DNA of 64,000 nucleotides from Strongylocentrotus purpuratus (taxonomy: Eukaryota; Echinodermata; Echinoidea; Camarodonta; Strongylocentrotidae), in the NCBI RefSeq assembly GCF_000002235.5, contig NW_022145549.1, positions 124,001 through 188,000 of the forward strand, read 5' to 3'. Numbering within the stretch: the stretch's first letter is position 1; every line of letters starts with the position of its first letter. The translations under genes and the position numbers were made by a program. Under the pieces are notes generated by a model. That model had not been told where the DNA came from and did no database searches. It saw only the letters and a list, made by a program, of their open reading frames with translations. Positions 42,860 to 54,700 of the stretch are shown here, in pieces.

Positions 42860-43156
42860 GGGGGGTGTTTCACAAAGACTTTAAGTTGAACTTAAAAATT
42901 ATGGAAAGCCATTAGCATCATTGAAAATATTTTGTTAAAGGTATTTAAAAGGCATAATATCTCGATTCAAATCATTCATATTTTCTATTATCATGGGAGA
43001 TTTCATATTCTTGATGTGGAATTTATGAAAACTCAAAAATACTTGAATTTTTGCTTTTGGATTCATTCTATTTTAAGGCTACAAATGGCTCTCCATAATA
43101 TTTAAGTCCAACTTAGAGTTAAGTTCGACTTAGAATCTTTGTGAAACACCCCCCCC
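42860..43156. mobile_element. family A MITE
   Basis: GGGGTGTTTCACAAAGACTT at the left; AATCTTTGTGAAACACCCC at the right. Confidence 0.9.
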
Positions 43157-43420
43157 GATTATAAACAATGAATACCTATCAAACAATGTCTTGATTCATG
43201 GTTGTGTACAAACAATGATACATTAAACCATTGCATAGTACATTTGATAATGAAGTGATTACCAAATTCATATAATGATGAGATGTCTTACATATAATAT
43301 CCATGTATTATCTCTTGCACATGTATTTCTTAAAGACACTAGAGAATCGATTCTCATGGAGAATGTGTTGTCATTCTGATACTGAATAACCTGGAGTGGC
43401 CTTCACTAGTAAGACCAACA

Positions 43421-43731
43421 GGGGGGTGTTTCACAAAGATCTGAAGTCGAACTTAACTCTAAGTTGGACTTAAACATTATGGAGAGCCATTTGTTGCCTT
43501 CAAATAAAATATATTCAATGCAAGTATTTTTAGATTTTAATTTTTTCATAAATTCCACATCAAGAACATGAAATCTCCTTGAAAATATGAATGATTTGAA
43601 TCAACATTTTATGACATTTAAAAATAACTTTTACAAAATATTTTCATAGATGCTAACAGCTTTCCATCATTTCCAAGTCCAACTTAGAGATAAAATTCAA
43701 CTTGGGATCTGTGTGAAACACCCCCCCCCCC
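43421..43731. mobile_element. family A MITE
   Basis: GGGGTGTTTCACAAAGATCT at the left; GGATCTGTGTGAAACACCCC at the right. Fourth copy in 2.8 kb. Confidence 0.9.
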
Positions 43732-45466
43732 AGGTCTTATAAAATGCGCTTTGCATTTTCCATCAATCGCCCCATAATAATAGGAAAAGTCATCATCAAA
43801 ATGTTTTCCCTCACCAAGTATGACTAAAACTGTGAGTTAATTGTTTACATAGCTAGATAACCAAGGATAAAAAATATATTCTGGAAAGAATGAACAATGT
43901 AGATAATGACACTTTGTGTTTAATTAATTAATACATTTAAAAAATAACGAATTTAAGCACAAGTAAATTTCCTGAATATTTCATTTGGTATTTATCAATG
44001 TTTCTCAATGTATATTATCGAAGATGCATAATCTGGGAAAAAATGCTAAACTTAAAAACTGTTTACAAGCAACTGTAACATATTCCAAAGCGATTACTTT
44101 TCCTTTCCACGTTATAACGAAATTCAGTTTTTGTCTGAAACACAAATACATGTATTATATGTAAAGAACACGTAGAATTACAATTACTGTCATGATTCTT
44201 ACATTCCTGTTGTCAACTTAGAATAAAGAACTATTCAATACAAGAGAACAAAGTAGAGGGTAGATAATAGCAGAAATATTATGGAGTTAAAGAAGGAGAA
44301 AGAAACGAAATGTTACACAAAAATTTGCACAAAAGAATGGCTAATTTCAATAAAATGCCCCCCCCCCCCAACCCTTCACTTTCATGCAAAAGGCAGAGGA
44401 GCTAAAGGGGACAAAGAAGAAGAAACAAAGGTCGTTCCTATTGTCCTTTGATACCGAAATAAAGTGAGAAATAAGGAATAATGATGATCATTTCCCAAAC
44501 ACCACATAAAGAAAGAACAATACTACGTAAGACAAGCCGTGTTATACCTCGGCCAAAAACAAACAACTCCTGTTTTGACCCCATTCAACTAAAACTACAA
44601 CTAACATAGACATACATTGTTACATGCTACTAATACAATGAAAATTAATAAATCGTCTCAAAGTAAAACTACTGTCGAGACATCCATTTACATTTTAAAT
44701 TCCTAATTTATCTCTGACCTTTTCTTCTTGGAAGCATAATAAAGATATTTCTGATTAAATGTATCTAAGGTTCTCTTTTAATTTGTTAGAGAGTATCTAT
44801 TATTCACTTGAGCATGCTGGGTTGTTCAAGTCTTCAAATAGAAAAGTTACACTGACATGATTTTAACCCTTATGTGTATAGGACGAGCCCCATATTTAAG
44901 GCAAAGCCTATGCATCGTTAACTGATGAATATATTATGTATACACCTAACAAGATGAAAAATGGCAAACACCGTTCACTGCTGTTTTTTTAAAAAGAAAG
45001 TTGCTTTGTAAATGTTTAAATGTAGGTTTGGAACCGGCATATTCGATGCCCCGCCCATCAGGGTTATTCTTGCCCTTATTTGAAGGGAAGTTTTCAAGCA
45101 TGCAAGTATCATGACATTGAAATAAGCATCGCTTTAAGGGATGCTTTAGGGTTTTAAATTCAACATAGTCAAATGTTGTTGAACTCAACAAAATTCAAAC
45201 AGAACAACTTGATAAAAACATTTGTTTCCAGTAAATAAGTACCTACATGTAAACTGCCTACTAAAGACTGTTCCTGACTGTCTCTCCTTTATCATTTTTT
45301 TCCTCATAAGATCTGTAATGAAAAACCCTATTTAACGATGTCAAATTTCAAATCTCAAATTTAGTAGGAGCAAAAAAGAAAATATTTATCAAAATCAGGT
45401 TAAACAGACATTCATGTAACAAAAGCATTTTCAAAAGCATTTGACAGAATTCATGATATTGACTTG
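43732..45466. other. no gene seen
   Basis: AT-rich intergenic sequence between WDR77 and SND1. A short C run lies at 44359-44368. No exon, RNA gene or repeat family recognised. Confidence 0.55.
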
Positions 45467-45472
45467 TTTATT
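45467..45472 (-). promoter_or_regulatory. candidate SND1 poly(A) signal
   Basis: AATAAA on the minus strand lies about 95 nt past the SND1 stop. It is the nearest canonical hexamer. Its use is inferred. Confidence 0.4.
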
Positions 45473-45565
45473 TTAATTTTTGTTAAAGCATTTGAATTTT
45501 GGGTCATGTCAAGTGTTTTTTTCTTTCTATTTGAAGACTGAAGTCGAGGTTAGATCTGTGACGCT

Positions 45566-48500
45566 TCACCCCGAAAAGCCAAATTCCTTGGCGTCGTCCT
45601 CTGTGATGTCGCCGTATCGCCACAAATTTTTCTGTAAAGAGAAAATATGAGAATATTTCATACATCGGCAGCTAAAGCCTCCTCCAGATACAAAGTGGTA
45701 TTAAAACTGAGCCATTTTTTATATAATTGTAATACACTTCAAACTTCTTTATCTTATATCATAACACATGGGAACTTAGGTCCACTCGGTTGCTGTTCAT
45801 TTAGATGTTAACCGCCCCCCCCTCCCCTATAAACAAAATTAAAAAACAAACAGCAGCTTATTGTTTGATATCTGAATGAGCTTGAAGTTGAACAAAAGCG
45901 AAAGTGGAAGGTTATTTACACAAACAACAGTGTAGTATATGATTTTCGGTAAGGGCCCACTTTTTTTGTTGCCCTTAAGCGGTCTTTATAAACAGGTTTT
46001 ACTTTATAAAACGCATATGTAGATTCTAGGCCTCTGATTGGTTGAAACTGCATGCTTGGAATTCGCTACCGACTGCCCCCTGAGCAACTGTCATGTGAGC
46101 ATGGGTATTTTGAGGAGGCTAGGAACAGTGTGTGGTATTTGTGTGGAAGTGTGGTGTGTGTGTGTGTGTCGCATGGGTGGGGGGGGGGGGGGGGTTAGTA
46201 GTGTTTTGTTGGATGGGGTTATTTGTTTTATGTTACAACTGATTCCATTTTTTTTCCTCCATCAAACATACAATCTATGTAATGAATATGTTTTGAATTC
46301 ATGTCAAGGTGAAAAACAACTGTACTTCATTTCTAAGATTGATTTATATATTGTTTGGAATCAATAAAAAAAACTATTTTGAAGAAGAAAAAAAATGTTG
46401 AGGAGAAGTACTTACATGGTCCTTTCTCGCGGCTTCTTGGGCCTTTGCGTATTCGGTGACGAGTTTAGCTAGTCTTTTCTCTCGTCTCTTCTCGGCTAAG
46501 ATGAGACCATCTCTGAGCAGTCCCTCTGCCACATCGTCCTTCTTCTCCGGTGTGAGCAGCGTAACGTACTCCAGCGCGCCATTCCTATACTCCACGTTAG
46601 CCAGGTAGGTGTTGTTCATGATGCTGACTTGTACAGCTTCTATCGCATCCTGGCGATTCTCTTCCTGCAAACAAAAACAAATGGCTCAATATTCATCACC
46701 ATGTTCATTTCAAGTTGCTCAAGCGTGGGTATATAGTCGTTCGTGAAGTAGGCAACTTGGCGTTCACTCCCGATCACTATAAGACTGAGCCAATGGGTAT
46801 TACGCTCCTGTGCGTACCTCCGTGTGCTGCCCTCTATACATCCACGCTTGAGCAAGTTTAAAGTACAAGATTAAAATGAATTTTCCTAATGACCTGTATA
46901 GCTTCTATCGCATCCTGGCGTTTCTCTTCCTGCAAACAAAAACAAACGGCTCAATATTCATCACCATGTTCATTTCAAGTTGCTCAAGCGTGGGTATATA
47001 GTCGTTCGTGAAGTAGGCAACTTGGCGATCACTCCCGATCACTATAAGACTGAGCCAATGGGTATTACGCTCCCGTGCGTACCTCCGTGTGCTGCCCTCT
47101 ATACATCCACGCTTGAGCAAGTTTAAAGTACAAGATTAAAATGAATTTTCCTAATGACCTGTATAGCTTCTATCGCATCCTGCCAATTCTCTTCCTATAA
47201 ACAAAAACAAACGGCTCTATATTTATCACCATGTTCATTTAAAGTACGAAATTGAAATGAATTTTCCTAATATACTATTTGACTTGTGTAATGGGCCCCG
47301 TTTCATAAAAACTTGTGATCGATGACAACAAGTTACAATAGTCGTTCTAAGCTACTGAAATCATGGAATTTGATTGACTGAGAGCAAATTTGTCATAGAT
47401 ATTTAGCATTAATAAGAAGTTTTATAAAACTCATTTCCTAGTGTTAATCAATGGTCACTTACTCTCATTTTTTTAATAAGAACTTACATTTCACACACAC
47501 TTGCTGTTTCTAATACCCCTTTCATATATACGCAATCATAGAGGGTTGGCTTTAGACTCCGCCACCCAAAAGCTAATTGACTCTGGATGAGTATTAGAAC
47601 CTATTTCTAAATTAACCAAACCATCTTGATGAAATCATTAAGCAAGAAATTTATATGTAATTTCATAAGTCCTACATCAAAAGAAAAAATGGATTTCATC
47701 AATTGGTTTTTAATCATGTTTTCTTGTAAAGGGAGTAAACTGAATACACTAAAAGTTCATGGGACGGTTTGCAACTCAGACTAACGAGATAGTTTATAAT
47801 CACAATGTAATATCATTCTAAAATGAATGGAATGATCTGTTGTCATCACTGTTGCATAATTTTTATCCTTTTACACACTATAATATGACTAGATTTTATT
47901 TGACTCATTTTGCTCCATTCTCTATGATCAGGATTAAATTCAGACCTATGAACCGAGAGTCATTCAGGTATTGATTGTCCTGACACTGTAATGTCTTGTG
48001 TACACTGATCTGGGTCCTGTTTCATAAAACTTGTTATCAATGACAAGTTACAATAATCGATATTGGAATTTGATTAACAGAGACCTAAATTTGTCACAGA
48101 TATTTAGCATTGATAACAAGTTTTTGATAGACAGGGTCCTGCTTGTATATGTTTTGTATATACTGTCCTAATAAGCGAGTTCGTAATTAGGATTTGCGCA
48201 TGGGCTGGGCAGATAAAGGTCATTTGTTCCTAAATTGTAAAACCATTGAGTCGAATACTGGTATCGAGCTCATGAACCTTATGTAATCAGTATTCATTAA
48301 CGCACCGACAGTACATTTATCTGATACACAGGTGGAAGTATTCTTCTCAAGAGGCAAACAAAAGGTATTCATAAAGCACCTCCATCACTTCGGCAGTGAT
48401 TATTCTAAAGTGCACAAGTGAGACGTATCCAAAGCTATTTACAAACTGGCTTATTGTATAAAAAGATGCATGCAGCAATATCTAAGTACTCCATTCATAA

Positions 48501-51500
48501 CTTGAGAGAGATCATTGTGTAAATAGCTTTCAATAATGGAAAGTCAAATCAAGGTTATCACAATGCAACCTCATAGCCGACTGCGGTTTTACATATGGGA
48601 ATTTACATCCATGCAAGGATCAACGACATCTCAGAAATCTCATGAAATATGAGGGAGGGATGGGGGGGGGGGCACTAAAGTCAAGTTCCAGGGAATAATT
48701 TTCCTCAATTTTTTTGATTAGCAATTTCAGCCGATGGATAAATATTTCAAATGAAATTCTGTACATTTCTATGGAAGAAAACTGCTACACAAAAGATATT
48801 TTGTATAGCAGTCATGCAAAAATGCATAGCAAATTGCGATGCGATACCAGGAAAATTATTCCCTGAGTTCACAAGGGCTTTACTTAAAAACAAACAAACT
48901 AAAAACACAGTTGAGTGCAAGTGACAAGTTCGGAAGGAAATGGCCTCAGGATAACAACTCGGCGGAAGAACTTTTATATTTAAAAAATTCCAATAATAAT
49001 TCAAATGATTAATAATAATCCTGATTCTCTACTCTAGGTTCCGATTGAGAAACCTAGACTTTGCTCCAAAATTAATGACCAAGCCTTGGTTCAATTTCAG
49101 TGACCTAGGCTTGGTCTAAACTTGACAGACCTAACTTTGCTCTGAAATTAGTGACCTAGCCTTGGTTCAACTTCATTGACCTAGGCTTGGTCTAACTTGA
49201 GAGACCTAACTTTGCTCTGAAATTAATGACCTAGCCTTGGTTCAACTTCAGTGACCTAGGATTGGTCTAACTTGAGAGACCTTAACGTTGCTCGGAAATT
49301 AGTGACCTAGACTTGGTTCAACTTTAGTGTCCTAGGCTTAGTCTAACTTGAGAGACCTAACTTTGCTCTGAAATTAGTGACCTAGACTTGCAGCATCTCA
49401 GGGGAACAAAGTATTCCAGGGTGTGACTGTCCATTTACTAGATTCTCAATCTGGTAAGAGAAAATTGACCCTCTGTGCGTTATTTCTAAAGTCTCTGTAA
49501 AGGCATCGTATAACAATGTTAAATCTGAGATGCATGGCCCGTCCCGTTATCACTGTCTGTGATATGGTGTAATATTGAAGCCCTAAAAAATTGCCCTTCA
49601 AAACGATCATGGAGTGCCTCAAAAAAGTAAAACATTTGTTTGTCCCCCCCCCCCCCCTACATTTTGATACTTCTGTTCTGCTATGTCAATTGTTGGATTT
49701 TCCTTTGTATTGTGTATGTTTGTAATTGTGATTTTTATCAAATGTACAAAACAAAAAATGAAATGAAATTGATAATAATAAGAATAATAATACTAATATG
49801 AAATACTTACGTCTTTAGGTAATTGTACGCATGCTAGATGATACTTCTGTGCCTGAGGAGTCTGAGTGTGATAGCTAGGGGGAAGAGTGGCCAGGCTTGT
49901 TGATGGTACCAGTTCACGCTGTACAAAACAAACATCGGGATGGATTATAGTTCAAACTGGAGAAATAATAATAATAATATACGTGTTATCAGTGTCGGTG
50001 TTATATTGAAACCCTAAACAAATTGCGCTTCAAAATGATCAAAAAGTGCCTCAAAAAAGTAAAAACCTTTGAGTGACCGGTTTTAGCATACTCGTTTATC
50101 CCAATAGACTGTAGTGTTATAAAAACCGTTTGGCAAACGTTTTTCAAAATTTGTAATTTCGATCATAAATATCTTGATAATCAGACAGACGATCGGCTTG
50201 TAAAAGTCATGGGGTTCCTGATTGGCATAAAGGTTAATAATTATCATTGCAGCATGAGCTAAATCAAGGATTGTTTTAAAGGATCTAAGACAAAGTTACT
50301 GGATCCCTTTAATACATCTCGTACGTCTCTAATCGCTTTACAGATATACTATTACCCCCGTCATTGGGATTCAGTGCTTGCCCACACACACTGTGTGCAC
50401 AATCTCCACTCCCTGGGGAGCATTCCAGCTAGGCGTTACTTGACGCAAAAAAAACTGTTTGACCAACAATGACGGTTGCATCCTACCGGGTACCCATTTT
50501 AACACCTCGGTGGAGAGTAGCAAGTGCAGGTTAATATCTTGCCAAATGATATTAGTGCCGTGTCTGGATTCAAACCCTCGACCTTCGCATCTCAAGTCAA
50601 GTGCCCTAAACCACTCGAAAATGACACTGTGTGCGATTTGAGCCTAGTAGCTCTTGTTGGAATGCTCCCCAGGGATTGAACAAAGTGCCTACATTGTGAG
50701 CGGGCAAACCAGAATCCGATGACCGGGGTAATAACATATTTGTAAAGCGCTTAGAAACTCGGACATTGCATATGTAATAAGCGCTATATAAGCAGCAATA
50801 TTATTATTATTATCAAACTGCCAACTTCTTTCTTGATTGAATGTTCCTCAATTTAGCAGAGTAAGATTAAATGTTTACAATTCAATATTTGACAATATTA
50901 TATCCTACATCAAAAATTAAAGATTCCTGTAAAGTGATTGGCCAGGGAGGGCTCACATGGCACAACATTGTGTACCGTATTTGCCGGCGTAAAGGCCGCA
51001 CCGCCGCATAGGCCGCATCCCCAACTTTGACATTTCGTGGAGAGAAAAAAAAAAAAAAAAAACGGACCAAAGAAAATAATTGTAATTTTCCCGTAGAACT
51101 CTATTTTTCCTACAATCTAATACCAAAAATATCAATCATTTTATAAATAAACAGGAAGTTTACCTAAAAAATGATCGTAATTTAGCAAATCTTCATCAAT
51201 TTTTAGGCAAATTAGCACATTCATGGGACACTAGAGGGCGCTTCGCATCCATACAGAAACCTGAATGGCCAACCCATCGCAGGGTGGAAGCATGGTGGAA
51301 GGAATGATCTTTTTTAAATGTTATCTGGTCTTACCCCTATCGTACTGTCAAATGGAGAAAATAAACAAGCTTTTGTATTGTTATTAGAAATCTACCGAGG
51401 TTAGTTTGTCGCTTTAATTAATTAGATAGTCTCAATTATAATTCAGAATTATCTTACTGAAAAGTTAACAACACCGATGATTGCACGCTGTGAATCTCCG

Positions 51501-51708
51501 AAGGTGCGTTGGATTTGTTAGCAACTCCAGCCCCGTAGCTCCCCACCACAGAGTGTGTGAGTAAGGTACCAAAATCATACCTTACTCACACATGAAATTC
51601 TTATGAAATTCAACTTTTGGGGATGTCTACTCAAAATTACTACATTCATGCTTAAAAAAAGAGTCAATAAAAAGTGGATGTAGCATATTTCGAAACTGAA
51701 CTCAACTT

Positions 51709-51743
<35 letters not shown>

Positions 51744-54700
51744 AAAAGTGCGAGAATTTTCAACTCTGACATGACAGCGGGTGTTCCAGAATATTTGTTC
51801 ATACAATGTACTGGTTTTTGTATGTGTTTGCACTTCAGAACCTGAAGAAGGCCTCACAAGCTGAAAGCTCGTAATAAAATTGTAAAGTACAGCTACGTCT
51901 CACGTTCCTAGACCATTTTCTTCACGCATATATATATATATATATATATATGTACCAATTCTACTCACATTTCCAAAGTCGATGAAGAGTACAGTGACCT
52001 TCTCCCTGGATGTGACTCTCTCTACCTTGGCTCGATACCACTGACCGTCCATATCAAACTTAGCAGCACACAGTTTACCGGCTTGAGGAGTATAAGATCC
52101 TGGGAGAGGTGGAGATGCTTCTAACTCCGCACGTAACTGAGTCATCAACTGCTCAAACTTAGGACCTAAACAAACAAATTATATAATAAAAATAAAAATA
52201 ATAATAGTTCATATTCATAATGCGCCTAATACAGTACTTTGTTTCTGGGCGCAGTACATATTATTACCTCGGTCATCAGATTCAAGCTTAACTGTACACA
52301 ATGCATGCACATTCTCCACTCCCTTGGGAGCATCCCAGCCAGTCGCCATTTTACAAGCGCCACTAGCTCTTCCAACCACATTAACTTTTGCATCGTAACA
52401 GGTACCCATTTAACACCTGGGTGGAGAGTGGCAAATGTAGATTAACGTCTAGCGCAAGAGGAGTTCAACAGAAAAAGAATGCAATCCAAAACCCAACTTA
52501 TTGCAATATGGGCTTTAAATATTGCCATCACTTTAAAAAATCATTGAAAGAACACCACCAAGTAGCCAACTGAATACCATGTAAACGGTTATGGGACGAC
52601 TTGCAACTCAGACTAACGAGATAGTTTATAATCACAATGTGATATCATTCTAAAAATGAATGGAATGATCTGTTGTCATCACTGTTGCATACTTTTTGAC
52701 CCTTTACACACTACTGTAAACCCTGTTATTCTAGCGTGATTTAATTTTCGCGCTGATCGACCCCAAAACATATTCGCTGGTTCTTATATTCGTGATGCAC
52801 GCAATTAAACCCATCCTCAACAAGCATAACAGATCATGTATCATCACAGATTGGTCAAAACATATTCTTTCACACGATTGGTAATAAGAGCTTCCATTTC
52901 GTTTTTGGAGAGGGGGGCGTTTCCAAAACTGGTCTATACCTTTAAGGTTGGTCTTGAGTTGGTCTGGAGTTGTTCTTGTGGAGTGACTGAGGTATTACCT
53001 CAGCATTATTCATTGACTTCCCTAATACTGGTTTCTTACCAGACTCTACATACTGTGATTCATTGACTTCCCTAATACTGGTTTCTTACCAGACTCTACA
53101 TACTGTGCAAAGAAGCATTATTCATTGACTTCCATAATACTGGTTTCTTACCCGACTCTACATACTGTGCAAAGAAGTCCAGTTCCTGGCCTACTTCAGT
53201 CACTAAGATCTTCACGTATTTGGTCTTCCTTTCAGTCTCCTCCACCTGGATAGTCTCAACCTGTTCAACAAAGCCTTCCCATACCTGAAGAAAACAAAAA
53301 AATTAATTCATGAATGATATTCTGCAGTTGTGAGCCAGTCAAAGGAGGTGCACACCATCTTATTCCTCGTTTGTTTGTTTGATCTTATGTATGACCTTAT
53401 GTTTGATCTCATTTATTTTTTTTAATATTATATATGCATGATTTATTGAATACGAACAGATTTATAATTTGTGTGTTTATTATAAGTTTTGGTTGGTACT
53501 TTTTAGTCAGACAACGGTGTGCTTAGAAACAACCGTATTAAACAACTAATAAATGTTGTGTATTATTATCATCATTGTGTTAGTTCATCTGCATTGATGA
53601 ATCATATGTTTAAAAGTTGAACTTTCGATCTCAAAACAAAATCTTCACAGCCAAATTTGTTCAGCTGTTCAGCTACAGTCTTCATCAGTAATGAAACCCA
53701 AATTGACCCTTCTTTCATAATTGGCAATCATCGGGATGTTGACAATTCAAAGTTTGGGGCGCCCCGCGTCTTTGCTAGGAGGTTTGTACCGCTTTATTTC
53801 ACATCCTCTTCAATATCCTGCAGCTAACAAAAATGTTTACTACTTTTACCATATGGGACTGTGTTAATCCCTTAAACAGTTGAATACACTATCAAAAATT
53901 ACTATTTCAAGCAAAGTAATCAAAAAACTATGATTCCCTTTACTCTATCACAAAAAAGTTCACTCCCCAGATGAAAGTTTCAATTTAAAATTATTACACT
54001 GGCTTCATGTTTGACAATTAAAGCAGGCAAAAAATTAAATTTTTCATTTCGGGGGCTCCATTTCAAATTTTGGGGAAGTTTTCAACTTTTCAACTTTCGG
54101 GGGATCTTTTTTCCATTTCGGGGGGCTCTTTTTTCTGGGGCTACTTTTTCATTAATTCATAAAAGGATAGGCCTACAGTTTGTTGAGATTTGTTTAGTAG
54201 GCTAAGGTTTCTGGCTTCCGGCTTCATAATTGCCTATTAAAAAAGAAACCCCTTTTTCTAGTTCAATAACTAAGTTTTCATGCATTGATTTGATGCAAGA
54301 TCTGTAACATAATAGACCCTAGATTGTGATTATTTCTGGCCATGAATTTCGATAATCATTTTTCAAAGTAAAATTTTCACAAGAAAATCAGACAGTCGTT
54401 TAAAAACGTAGACAATACTTTTACTAATTCTAAGCTCAGGTTTCGTAAATCTATTCACGAAACTATATTGAAATCGCGGCAATAATGATGCAAACCAACA
54501 GATAACAATTTCAAAGTGTCAAATCTCTTTGACTCGAGCTCAGCTCAACTCAGGAAGCTCCAACACCGGCGTCGCAGGCGTCGGACGCCTGCGCTGCCGG
54601 TGTTGGAGCTTCCTGGAGTTAACTGCAGCTCAGCTCAACTCACACACACTGCACAGCGGCAATGCACTGTATTGTATGCGTGTCAGTCACAGTGATTTTG

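Larger units (their letters stand above)
46640..47200 (-). repeat. tandem duplication of an SND1 exon edge and its intron, three copies
   Basis: A ~265 bp unit comprising the first 36 nt of the exon that starts at 46664, its acceptor and about 230 nt of upstream intron occurs at 46629-46893, again at 46894-47158, and partly at 47159-47240. Shared intron words: GTTCATTTCAAGTTGCTCAA and GAGCCAATGGGTATTACGC. Units one and two are nearly identical. Confidence 0.92.

Noticed and set aside
46640-47120. Two nearly identical 71-residue minus-strand frames
   Set aside because: They come from the duplicated SND1 intron segment; the coding part is only the 36-nt exon-edge copy.
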